Shown: positions 26,231-36,546, numbered from the stretch's first letter. The stretch: 64,000 nucleotides of DNA from Sepiola atlantica (GCA_963556195.1 OY744544.1:42113288-42177287), one strand, 5' to 3'. A program made the numbers and translations. Notes: generated by a model from the letters alone, not told the origin.

Positions 26231-26324
26231 ACGTGCTAAATAATAACTTCTGGTGATTTTCTCTCTTTTATAATGTATACTATTCTAATGTTTTAATTCT
26301 TTCCTGTCTTTATTACTTTCAACT

Positions 26325-26640
26325 AAACAGAGAGAGAGAATGACGGAAGCGAGAGTGATGGATACCTTATAAAATAAGAGCGGGGGGAGACAAACAAGAT
26401 ACAGTGAGAGAGGGTGAGAATGATAGAAGTTTAGTAACAGATGCGCGATTGTGCCGTTAATTGCAAATTGCGGCTAATTAAAACAATTAATATGGAAGTT
26501 TTTTTCTTCTTTCGAAACATAGCTGAATCCCAAAACGGCGAAATAGTTTAACGTGTATTGTGTGTGATTAAAATATATAGGAAAAGGCCTTGGGGAAACA
26601 AATGTTGATTAATTTAGCTTTAGTATAATAATAGATACTT
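26325..26640 (+). repeat. Dispersed repeat R, longest copy
   Basis: Starts with GAGAGAGAGAATGA, contains GTGAGAGAGGGTGAGAATGA, AATATGGAAGT, TGTGTGATTAAAATATATAG and ends near TTTAGTATAATAATAGATA. Confidence 0.7.
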
Positions 26641-26984
26641 TAATAACGAGGTTGATATCAGAATTCGTTGTTAACATGAAATTCACAGATGTTAACTTTC
26701 TTTAAACAAAATGGCGTCGTATTTGCATATAACCTTCCTTTATATCCTTCCGGTTTATGTGGAATCCTCTCTTGATTACTTATCCAAAGTAAATGTCGAT
26801 GTAAATGTGTAAATAGTTGTTATATCGAACGTATCGATGAACAAGATAATTTGCCCAAAGATTGATATTCGGGAAGGAAAAGAAAAGGAAACTGGAAATC
26901 GAAGTATATTGTAATGTTGTATCCTTCAAGTATGCGAAATACGAAAAGGCGGTTTTATATATTCAGCTGTGGCGTTTCGCTATT
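26641..26984. other. No supported gene
   Basis: AT-rich DNA with the beginning of a 104-aa frame (26862-27176) that runs into repeat E and is not credible as a gene. Confidence 0.4.
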
Positions 26985-27441
26985 TCTTCAGTGCAGGAAC
27001 AACCTCCTTCCATCCCCGCTAAAGTCCAACCTTTCCTCGTCGTAGTGGGGGGGGGGCGATGGCAACGTGGTAGTGTTAGAACTACCAGGCAAACAGGAGG
27101 AGTCGGCATAAAGATTTCTTGTTCCTCTGGTGATTTCTACCTCTGCGTGTGGCAAGCCAAGGCGATTCAGGAGTGATACCGAAAATCAATAGAGTAGGAG
27201 TTACAACGTTGCTTTGCGTCATTTCTTTATGTTATCGGCAAAACTTTCCCCGACTTCGCATGAAACCGCTGAGCCTTTCTGTTCTCGGTGTCGGGGTTAA
27301 AAACCTGTGCAACCCTGTAGGTTAACAAATAGCTGCGACCAATGGGGAGGACTTCATTCCGACCAGACAATCCTGAGGCAGAATCTTCGAAAATTCAGAA
27401 GCACGATCTTTAGGAAGTTCAACACACTTAACAACAACAAC
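26985..27441 (+). repeat. SINE-like repeat E, copy C
   Basis: Matches copy A along about 450 bp and ends in TTAACAACAACAACAA. The 3' block CAGACAATCCTGAGG is conserved although neighbouring bases are diverged. Confidence 0.75.
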
Positions 27442-27463
27442 AAAAGTACCGGAAAAAATAAAC

Positions 27464-27484
27464 GAACCATGTATGAAATGAAAA

Positions 27485-27520
<36 letters not shown>
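27464..27520 (+). repeat. CGAACCATGTATGAAATGAA motif plus (TA)n, copy 1
   Basis: The motif followed by AAGTATATA and a TA tract recurs exactly at 27943-28008. Confidence 0.85.
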
Positions 27521-27525
<5 letters not shown>

Positions 27526-27529
27526 TATG

Positions 27530-27637
27530 CTGTTCTCAGTGTCGAGGGGTAAACAACGAAGAGTACTTCATGCAGACCAGACAATCCTGAGGCACACTCT
27601 TCGCGAGCTCTATGCATAAGTCTGACTCGTCTAACAA
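27530..27637 (+). repeat. SINE-like repeat E, 3' end, copy D
   Basis: CTGTTCTCAGTGTCGAGGGG, then CAGACCAGACAATCCTGAGG and CTCTATGCATAAGTCTGACT. The AAC tail is degenerate. Confidence 0.75.
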
Positions 27638-27762
27638 ACTGATATAACTTGTTTAGAAGTATAATAACAAAAATAACCAGTGTAAGGTCTTTGAAAGATT
27701 GAGACAAAAATAAAATGGCTCAGTCTAGAGAGATTTCTTGTTCACTGACAGAAGACAACAAG

Positions 27763-27820
27763 GATCAAGTGTAGTATCAGAACAGATACTACATTTTGCT
27801 CTTAGCCAAAAGGCGAAGAT
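27763..27820 (-). ncRNA. U2 snRNA-like fragment, snapback copy
   Basis: On the minus strand from 27820: CGCCTTTTGGCTAAGAGCAA then TGTAGTATCTGTTCT, close to U2 nucleotides after the start. It then turns into its own complement: GTAGTATC at 27771 and GATACTAC at 27785 form a perfect 8-bp stem around AGAACA. U2 downstream sequence is absent, so this is a truncated pseudogene, not a functional U2 gene. Confidence 0.75.
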
Positions 27821-27942
27821 ATTGCATCCGTAGCCATTGTCTGATTCCTGTTTGTAGATGCAACTTCAATCTGGACATTTTTTGAACAGCTTTTGTATTT
27901 TAAAGAAGATGAATGTAATATATCTTGTTTAGCGAACAAACG

Positions 27943-27962
27943 AACCATGTATGAAATGAAAA

Positions 27963-28008
<46 letters not shown>
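27943..28008 (+). repeat. CGAACCATGTATGAAATGAA motif plus (TA)n, copy 2
   Basis: Second copy of the motif found at 27464, again immediately upstream of a TA tract. Confidence 0.85.
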
Positions 28009-28011
<3 letters not shown>

Positions 28012-28159
28012 CGCAATGATTACGAGATGTACTCATGTAAATTTCCCGGTATTATCAGAGCTCGTTGTTTCTATCACAGCTTTAGTAAAAGTATGACGAA
28101 CAACCGAAGGAATCATATAAGACTTATCAAATATTTTATCTGTATTTTGTAGTATTTAC

Positions 28160-28635
28160 ATTATTCAGACTACTGTTCTCATATTAGGTGTTATTCTTAC
28201 AACATTTCGGCCGATGTAACCTCCGCCCTCACGCAGGTGCATCTCGTCGAACTCGGGAATCTGTACGGAATTTCGAACAGAATCTTTTATTTAATCCACA
28301 GAGTAGCTTGCTCTCGTTCCGTCAGCCATGACCGGGTAAAGTCTTAAGTAATTTGAAAAGACCAGTAGCGCAACAGATAAAAGTGCTAAGTTATAATCAA
28401 CTGTAAATGGCAGGCTTCTGGAAATTGAAGGTTCAATCCTCAGTACGAGCGATACTAAAAATACGATCATTTAAGACTTAGGGAAAGCTACCCTCGTGGA
28501 TTAAATAAAGGGTCCCGTTTGAAATTCCGTACAGATTCCCGAGTTCGACAAGACGCGCCCGAGAAAGGTCGGAGGTTACATCGGCCGGAACGTTGTGAAA
28601 ATAACATTCAAGATGAGAACAGTAGTCCGAATAAT
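28160..28635. mobile_element. Foldback element with tRNA-like centre
   Basis: Arms at 28160-28314 and 28487-28635 are imperfect reverse complements. Shared blocks include CGGCCGATGTAACCTCCG, GAACTCGGGAATCTGTACGG and TTTATTTAATCCAC. The 172-bp spacer contains a tRNA-like segment. No transposase is encoded. Confidence 0.82.
28360..28445 (+). ncRNA. tRNA-like segment (possible Pol III promoter)
   Basis: AGTAGCGCAACAGAT (28364-28378) resembles an A box and GGTTCAATCCT (28430-28440) matches a B box, 66 bp apart. A full cloverleaf and anticodon loop are not convincing. It may be a SINE head or a tRNA pseudogene caught between the foldback arms. Confidence 0.5.
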
Positions 28636-29363
28636 CTAGATAATACGAATTATCAATCCTCATCTAAGAAAAAGTTTCGAAACATAACTAACGGTATTCA
28701 CCAGGCGTTGCATGTGTGGAGAGAAATTATTAGCTAGAAATAATTTCAAATACAGGTATGTTTGCAATTTTTGCCTTGAAAGAAAAGTTTAAAATAACAT
28801 TTACAATATGAAGTCAAGTAATAAAAATACTGTTAGCGCGACGGTGTTTTCTTTTAAAAAATACATATTGACGCTGTCTTTCTTACAGACAGCTGTAAAA
28901 CGGTGAATGTTTCTAACAAATCGAGACGAATTCGTTTTGATTTAATTATTTTAAATGTTAAAAATAATTATTTAAATGTTTAAATCATTTTTATAGACAT
29001 TCTTAACTGAGAGATTCTTTGCTTAATTTTATGTTTGTTTTATGAAACGAAAAAAAATCTATGTTTTTTTTAAATGAATTTCGTTTCTTTACGTTCTAAA
29101 ATATTTCAGGTTTTTTTATGGACCTAACTTAGTTACCCCAGATGGAATCGAAAAGAAAATTTCAATTGCGTCTTTAAATTCTGTGAAAAAATGTAACTCT
29201 TTATTGAAACTTATTTGAATGTTCTAACTGCTAGAATATCGATTTCTATAACAAACAAACATTGACTTTTCTATATATCGAGAGAGAAGGTAATCAAATC
29301 TCTCAGGTCAAATAAACTTCCAGTTAAAGTTTTTCTATTCAATGAACAAGAATAAACAAACAT
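28636..29363. other. No supported gene
   Basis: AT-rich DNA; no frame, RNA or repeat partner recognised. Confidence 0.5.
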
Positions 29364-29377
29364 ATAATAACAATGTT

Positions 29378-29733
29378 ATATATACTTACCTGGCACACAT
29401 TTGCTAGGTACCCCGTAGACTTGTATTGTCTTGTCCTTCGGGACTTGATTTACGCCGGTCTATGGGTCTGTCCTGTGCAGTTCTAGGAGGTCCACCCTCC
29501 CAGGCTTCGCCTCCCCTCTTTGGGGAGGAGTAAGTTTATTGCTTACTGTCTGAGGCGCCCCTACCGGGGAATGCCGACGGGGCTGCCCAGGCAATTTTTG
29601 ATGGTCAGAGTGCCCACCTCTCGGGCGCTGACTTTTCAACCCCCACTTTCCGACCCGAGCTTGGGTCACATCCTACTTGTGGGAGTAGGATAAAACTGGC
29701 CTTGTGCCTAACTCCTGGAGAGGAGTAAATAAA
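29378..29733 (+). mobile_element. snRNA-headed retroposon, copy with U1-like head, with TSD
   Basis: The copy is flanked by a perfect 14-bp direct repeat, ATAATAACAATGTT, at 29364-29377 and 29734-29747. Its 5' end has ATACTTACCTGGCA (29382-29395), identical to the first 14 bases of U1 snRNA as I know them. From about 29405 it matches the U2-headed copy at 20150-20478. Hairpins include CCTCCCC/GGGGAGG, ATCCTACT/AGTAGGAT (29670-29691) and ACTCCT/AGGAGT (29711-29726). The tail is AAATAAA. The TSD indicates insertion by target-primed reverse transcription. A 69-aa minus frame is a shadow. Confidence 0.88.
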
Positions 29734-29747
29734 ATAATAACAATGTT

Positions 29748-30054
29748 TTATCATTTGTTGCTTTATTTCTTAAATTTCGTCACGATTATATATTGATGTA
29801 AAATTATACCAACATTTTTTTTTTAATAGTAACCATAAACAAAGGAATATCAACTTTGCTCGTGTATGCATATTATATTGCCCTGTTTCTGTTATTGTCA
29901 TCTGCTTGTACCAAACGTGCACCGTCGCCATCTTTAATTGATAACACGTGGTCTCGACGTGGTTGTAAACATAATACTATTTAAAATTCACAGTTCACAT
30001 GTTTAATTAAAACTAGGACACTGATTTTTAAACCACTCGCGGTCGCCAACATTT
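29748..30054. other. No supported gene
   Basis: AT-rich DNA between the U1-headed retroposon and the LINE fragment. Confidence 0.5.
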
Positions 30055-31215
30055 TGGACTTCACAGAGGCAATTTTCCAGCTATCAGGGAAGCAACATTT
30101 AGTAAGGCATTTATTGTAGAGTGTAGAGAGGACAGGGGCCAGTTCAGCAGAGCATTTCTTTATTACTAATACTGGTATAAAATCAGGCCCACATGCTTTG
30201 GAGGTGTCAAGTTTTTTATGATGTTCCGGACATGAGATGGGGTGATGGTCAAGCTTGCAATGAGAAATTGTGGAGGGAGTGGTTTGCGGTGTCAGAAGTA
30301 TAGTTTAAGGCGAAACGCAGAGTAAGTAATTCAGCCTTATCAGTTGCCGTGCAAACGACATCATTGTGGTTGGATAGCGGGGAAATTGTTGATTGCTCAT
30401 TGTTCACCACTCTATTGAAGATTTTCCTGAAATCACGAGTAACTAGTTTCTTTGACTGAATGCGTTTTCTGATCATCCCTGTATACCTTCTCTTTGCTTT
30501 ATCTATTACAGTATTGCAATGCTTTCTTGACGCTATAAGTTGTAGTTGACTTATGGCGGTTGAATTGTGGGAATGCTTGCTGCTTCTGAGCAATATCCGC
30601 TGCACAGTTCGAGGTGAACTATTGTGAAGAGTGGGGTTTACTGTAGAATTTTCGACAGGGGGACATGTGCTTCAATGCCTGCTTCGACCCATTCGGTTAC
30701 CCTATTTGCGCACTGATCAGCAGGGAGAAAAGGCGTCTCTGATATGATCTCTGGTGGATTCCCAATCAGTCCGCTTGTAGTATCTCGTCGTTTTGAGCAA
30801 CGGCTTATCAGCTTTGGGACGAGATTTTAGGGTTGTATGTAACATTTCCACAAAGTGATCAGCGTTCCCAAGCGGGCTATGGACATTTGTCGCACAAGCA
30901 TCGGGCAGTGAAGTAAAGAACAGGTCGATAAGTGAGGCTTGCTGGTCCACACGATCAGGGAAGCGGGTCGGGAAAATGACAGTGTGAGAAGGAGTGCGCT
31001 ATGGAGAAACTATACGTGGAGTTACTAGCTGCGTCTGTATAGCTGGGCAATCCAAGCCAGTGACGGTGATGTACATTCAAATCCCCAAATACATGTATTT
31101 GGGCACTACAGCCAAGTGAGGGTGCTGTATCTTACTTTCAGAGACAATGTTAAGCAAGGTACAGTCCTGGGTCAAAGGGGACAAATACAGGAAAACAAGT
31201 ATCGGTTCCCTTAAT
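30055..31215 (-). pseudogene. APE-type LINE ORF2 fragment (endonuclease to pre-RT linker)
   Basis: This minus-strand piece is homologous to about 33920-35090 of the neighbouring LINE. Pieces read DQQASLIDLFFTS and SPLGNADHFVEM (end of the endonuclease), then RRYTGMIRKRIQSKK and NDVVCTATDKAELL (linker before RT). The N-terminal catalytic part and the entire RT are missing. Several frameshifts and stops are present. Frames at 30249-30605 and 30717-30950 are the longest remnants. The left limit corresponds to the DSWKIAS position of the plus copy. Confidence 0.88.
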
Positions 31216-31730
31216 TCAGGACTTTTAACGCTCAACTGATCGAACTTCCGGGCTGTGTAAAGACAAGATGAAAATGAATGTTTATATCGCTGTAATCAGA
31301 CGAAGGCGACGTCTGCAAAAACACCGGAAACAGTATTTAATCAATTTCGTACCCTTTTTCTTCTTTCTCCTCTTCCCTTTCCTCCTTTTCACCCAGCGAA
31401 TAGATGATAGTACTGGTGTGACAACTATTTTGGCTTCAGAAGAAATTATTTTCAATGTTTATCATCAACTGATTTTCTATGCAAGGTGATCACATACCGT
31501 TCTTGTATTTATTTTTTTCATCATCAGAAACTAGTTTTAGTGTAGTGAATACATCGCGAAGAAAATAAGCGCTATGTTTCATTTAAGAAATGAAAGGCTA
31601 TCTTTAGCGATGATTTATCACCTAAGATAATCTTACTAATTAATCGATTTTAATTAACTTTTTCTTTCACTAAATTATAAAATATGAGTAAAATGATTTT
31701 AATGTTTATGAAATTCTCTTTCCGGTTATA
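31216..31730. other. No supported gene
   Basis: AT-rich DNA with a 73-aa frame (31268-31489) without recognisable content. Confidence 0.4.
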
Positions 31731-31735
31731 TTTAT

Positions 31736-31952
31736 TGTTGTGAAGTAGTCCAACAGTAAAAAGAAGAAGTCAAGTCGGGGTTGGGTTAAGATAACAAGTG
31801 TATTAACATAAAAGGTACAAAGGTAAGGAAACTGACTGGCACTCGGCTAGACAGTTACAATACTGTCCTTTTCTCCCTGGTGATTGTCTACTCGCACTAT
31901 TTATAGTGAGAACCGGTGTAGTTTCTCTTCTGTTAGAACGGCCGGTGTAACA
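31736..31952 (-). mobile_element. Candidate solo LTR, 217 bp
   Basis: The segment begins TGTTGTGAAG and ends GTGTAACA, giving TG...CA termini. It is flanked by the 5-bp direct repeat TTTAT at 31731-31735 and 31953-31957. On the minus strand it contains CACTATAAATAGTGCG, a TATA-like element, which suggests minus orientation. A 5-bp duplication fits Gypsy, BEL or Copia elements. No internal region is adjacent. Confidence 0.65.
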
Positions 31953-32103
31953 TTTATTTTAAATATCGATTTGTTTTGCGAAGCCACGTTTCTTCTGATT
32001 CAAACAATATGTGGGTGACCCAATGTTGTTTTTCTTTTTCTCGTAGTGTTTTCAACAGTCAATTATTCACGTGACCAAAAAAAGGATTCCAAAAAAAAAA
32101 ATA

Positions 32104-32262
32104 ATGAAAAAGGATGAAAACGTCAGTGTTTTGAATCTTTTGGTTAACAGTTCTTTGCATTAGAGTACAACAAAAAGGATGAAAATGTCACTGTTCTTTG
32201 CATTAGAGTACAACAAAAAAGAATGAAAATGTCAGTGTTCTTTGCATTAGAGTACAACAATA
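32104..32262 (+). repeat. Short tandem repeat, about 3 copies of 45-65 bp
   Basis: GGATGAAAA.GTCA.TGTT and TTCTTTGCATTAGAGTACAA recur three times. The first copy has an extra segment of about 20 bp. Confidence 0.85.
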
Positions 32263-32673
32263 ATGCAAAAGACTGCATAAAAAAAGTGGTAAATTGTCGT
32301 ATGACCAAATTTTTTCTTAATTAATCCATGTATTAACATGCAACGAGTATCTAGCTAAAATAATCTTTTTTTTCCAGGATTCTTGACTGTTCAAAAACTC
32401 TGTATCTTTTCTTTCTTTTCTTTTCTTTTCTTGCCTACATTCTGCAGGGGTCACTTGGGTTCAGGTTTGAAAAGGGGTGGAGGTAGTTCACTAGCGAATG
32501 TAGATAGGGGATGAATATCGTCCAAACTAAGCATGTTAGTCTGGTAAAAGACACATTTCGTATTTGCCTTAGCAGTGAAGAAACCTAAATGTCGTCCGGG
32601 GTTGAAAGAGGGGGGGACCTATCTTCAACTTACTGTTCCCTCCTTAGTATGCAATTGAACTTTTTCTATCGTC

Positions 32674-32681
<8 letters not shown>
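32263..32681. other. No supported gene
   Basis: Mixed DNA including a TTTC-rich stretch near 32405. Nothing recognised. Confidence 0.5.

Positions 32682-32732
<51 letters not shown>
32682..32732. repeat. (TA)n microsatellite
   Basis: TA tract directly upstream of the LINE insertion. Confidence 0.95.
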
Positions 32733-32738
<6 letters not shown>

Positions 32739-32746
32739 GAATTCTT

Positions 32747-35700
32747 TTTTTTTTTTCTTACCTGCGGGGGCTAGGAAATACCCGACTAGTACATGGGCGC
32801 AGACTATTTTTACCCCTCTCGGAGTGTTGGACCCGTAAGACCTCGTAAGGCTATCCATCTAAGAGAAGGAAATCTCTGACAAAAAACCTTGCTACCAGTT
32901 ACTTACGCCGTGGCAGTAAAGTGTTGGGGGAGGATGGCTTCCTTAGTCCTGATCGACAACCTTCCTAGAGTTGGAATCTCGAACAAAATATCCGGTTTGC
33001 AAACCTACAATTGCTTAAGGAGTAGATAGGTTCTACCTATCGCCGGCCCTTGCACTCCTTCTTTGTTTATTAGTCAGGCGCAGAGGTAACAGCGCTGGGA
33101 CGCCTCTAAACACTCAGTGCCTAGCCTTGTTTCCTTACTAGGACAATGAACGCCGTTCTCTTTCTCTCTATTTGGGCAACTTGGGGAAAGTTTTTTCGTT
33201 AGTAAGTCTTACATGACCAGTCTGCGTCTCTCTTGTTCCGACAGGTTGAGGGTACAGGTTAGACAGCTTGTCTGGCTGCTGTTTCCGACTGACAGGACAG
33301 GAGCCCAAACTCTTGGGTAGCGCCAAGAACGGCTGCTCCATCATCAGTTGCATAATACCGTGGGTAGTTGTATGTGCCATGTCGCGCATGGAAAGGGACC
33401 CTGCAATTATCTCCGGTGGGCTTTCCCGAGGCCACAACCCCCATGGACCAGGTCGTGACTAATGAACTGGTTGTGTGGGCTTATTGGCACCAAACAAGTA
33501 CCCACCTTGGCCAATCCACTCTATAATCAAATCAAACATGCCATTACAAAGAAATAAAATCAAACCTAAACCAGACACCCAAGAAACACTTTCGCCTCCG
33601 CCCTTGAGGCTTGCATTCTCAAATATCCGGGGACTTAGAACCAACATCAACGACGTAGAAACCTTTCTCCTGACAAACTCCCCGGATATCCTAGCTCTTA
33701 GTGAAACTAACCTCCAATCCTCAATCTCTTCTCACCACTTTGACATGACTGACTACCTCCCACTCTACCGTAAAGACTCTGACAAACACATGCACGGGCT
33801 AGGAGTTTATGTTCGGAACACCCTCCCCCTGACTAGAGAACATAGGTTAGAATCAGATGACTACGACTACATGTGCTTTAGATTGACTTTACATCACAAC
33901 GTTAGTTACTTATATTTCCTATACCGCTCCCCGTCGACCCAGGACTGTACTCTGCTAAACTATGTCTCTGAAAGCATAGATAGAGCACTCTTAATTGACT
34001 CGAATGCCCAGATACATGTATTTGGGGATTTTAATGCCCACCACCGCGACTGGTTGGGATTCTCCAGCCTTACTGACGCAGCCGGCAACTCTACGTATAA
34101 TTTCTCGTTAGCTCACTCCCTCTCTCAGACTGTTGATTTTCCGACCCGCATCCCCGATCGTGTGGACCAACAAGCCTCACTTCTAGACCTCTTCTTGACC
34201 TCAATACCTGAGGCCTGCGTGACGAAAGCTCATAGCCCACTCGGGAATGCTGATCACATTGTTCTAATGATACATATAACGCTAAAAAGTCGTCCAAAAG
34301 CTGATGAACCGTTGCTCAAAACAACAAGATACTACGAGCGGGCTGATTTTGAGTCAATCAGAGATCACATCAGTGACGCTCCATGGAGGGAAACCTTCTC
34401 GCTCCCTGCCAACCAGTGTGCAAACGAATTAACTGAATGGGTCAAAGCAGGCATTGAAGCCTATATCCCCATGCGAAAATTCTTTAGCAAGCCCCACTCT
34501 CCTCAATGGTTCACTTCGGAATGTGCAGCTGCCATTTCTGAGTGGCAACAAGCATTCCGTAAATTCGGCGCCATAAGTCAGCTACTAATAGGCATAAATT
34601 TATAGAGTCAAGAAATAATTGCAAGGCCGTGATAGGCGAAGCGAAGAGAAGGTATAATGAGTTAACAAAAAAACGCATCCAGTCACAGAAACTAGGTACT
34701 CGCGATTTCTGGAAAATCTACAATAGTGTAGTGAATAATGGTCAATCTACGATTCCCCCACTTTCAAACCGCAATGATGTCGTTTGCACGGCCACTGATA
34801 AGGCTGAACTACTTGCACAGCGTTTCGCTTCTAACTCTACTTTAGACTCAGGTAACCACCCTCTCCCTGAATTACCATTGCGGACTGAAGCCACACTTGA
34901 TAACCTGGTCATCACCCCATCCCAGGTCAGAGACATCATAAAAGCCTTGACACCTCTAAAGCTTGTGGGCCTGATCTTATACCTGTAATAGCAATAAAGA
35001 AATGCTCTGCTGAACTGGCCCCTGTCCTCTCCAAACTTTACAATAAATGCCTAGCCGAATCTTGCTTCCCCGATAGCTGGAAAATTGCCTCTGTGGTACC
35101 AGTCTACAAGAGTTCTGGGAATAGAACCGACCCTCAGAACTACCGCCCAATCAGTCTACTGCCGATCTTTGCCAAAATCGTTGAATCCTTAATCAATCTA
35201 GCGATAGTACGTCACTTAGTTAATGCTAAACTTCTATCTGACCGCCAGTATGGATTTAGACAAGCACGATCTACTGCAGACATCTTAACGGTCATCTCTG
35301 AACGCATGTATCATACTCTCGACAAGGCAGGTGAAGCTAGGGCAGTAGCGCTTGATATATCCAAGGCCTTTGACAAGGTATGGTATAAAGGGCTTCTCCT
35401 GAAAATACGCTCATACGGTATTACTGGGCAACTACTTAATATAATTAGATCCTTCCTAAACAAAAGAAAAATCCAGGTTGTCCTCGATGGCCGTTCATCT
35501 AAGCAACATGACATAAATGCTGGTGTGCCCCAGGGATCTATTCTTGGACCTTTGTTGTTCCTGATCTATATAAACGATCTCCCTGATGACATAGTGTCTG
35601 AGATTGGTTTATTTGCTGACGACACCACGCTTTACTCTCGCCATGTTGGCAAAACAGACGCGATCATATCTGAGGCAATGGCTGAATTCTTAGAAAATTA

Positions 35701-36539
35701 CCTCCAGGCTGTAGTGGATTGGGGCCATAAATGGTTGGTGACTTTTAATGCCGCAAAGACTAAGCTCCTTTCCTTCAACAACTACAAGAAGCCTCTCCAT
35801 CCACCGATTGTCATGGCAAATAACACCCTACCTGAGAGTTCATCATTCAAACTCCTTGGCCTAACCTTCACAGGTAACATGAATTGGAACACATACATTG
35901 AAGACATTGCCAAGGCTGCCGCAAAGAAGGTTGGCTCCCTCTACCGTGCTAGTGGACTCCTTACACCTGACATTATCCTGTATCTCTACAAAGCCACCAT
36001 TCGCCCATGCATGGAGTATTGTTGCCACATCTGGGCTGGTGCATCATCTACTAGTCTCTCCCTCCTTGACTAAGTCCAGAAAAAAGTAGTCAACCTAATA
36101 GGTCCCTTACTGTCAGCTAAGCTCCACCCCCTGTCCCATCGGCGTAATGTGGCATCCTTGTGTTTGTTTTACAAATACTTCAATGGATTATGCTCCGATG
36201 AGTTGGCTACTCTGGTGCCCCCTCGACGTAAATTCACTAGACTAACTCGACATTCTACTAAATCTCATTCATTCACTGTGAAGGTCCCCAGATGCCGAAG
36301 AGCATTCTACTCAAATAGCTTCTTTCCTCGTGCTGCTGGCCTCTGGAACTCCCTCCATGCCCCCTGTTTCCCCGACAGTACTGACATGCAGAAATTTAAA
36401 ACTAATGTAAACAGACATCTCGCTGCTCAGATCCCAATTTAAGCTGAACCACCAATCCTTCTCCCCTTTTCCTTTTTCTCAGTAGCCCCTTACGTTTACA
36501 GTGGCGTCCTTGTTTGGGGTGAATCATGTAAAAAAAAAA
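32747..36539 (+). mobile_element. Near-complete APE-type LINE (Jockey/CR1 superfamily)
   Basis: The element has a 5' region of about 730 bp starting near TCTTACCTGCGGGGGC, one long ORF (33475-36442) with endonuclease and reverse transcriptase, a short 3' UTR and a poly(A) end near 36530-36540. AATTCTT is present on both sides (32740-32746 and 36540-36546), a candidate target-site duplication, although part of it lies in T- and A-runs. No ORF1 with zinc knuckles was recognised in the 5' region; minus-strand frames there are shadows. The ORF is broken, so this copy is inactive. Confidence 0.85.
33475..36442 (+). pseudogene. LINE ORF2: endonuclease plus reverse transcriptase, frameshifted
   Basis: The encoded protein would nick target DNA and copy its RNA at the nick. 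The first segment (33475-34605, 376 codons) is the AP-like endonuclease: FSNIRG with N50, SETNL with E77, Y150, GDFNAHH at 184-190 and SPLGNADH at 254-261. A frameshift near 34590 leads to 34629 onward (linker), and another near 34950 restores CGPDLIPV. The RT segment (35093-36073) has NYRPISLLP, DISKAFDKVW at 88-97, GVPQGSILGP at 144-153 and the FADD catalytic site at 174-177. A TAA at 36071 interrupts it; the same frame then continues to AAQIPI and a stop at 36442. The family is APE-type; CR1, Daphne and Jockey are not separable here. Confidence 0.93.
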
Positions 36540-36546
36540 AATTCTT

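Noticed and set aside
27763..27820. Functional U2 snRNA gene
   Set aside because: Only about 40 bases of the 5' region are present and they turn into a reverse complement.
28360..28445. Functional tRNA gene
   Set aside because: Box-like motifs exist but I could not fold an acceptor stem and anticodon arm.
33168..33650. Minus-strand frames over the LINE 5' region
   Set aside because: They are antisense shadows of the LINE leader and the start of its endonuclease ORF.
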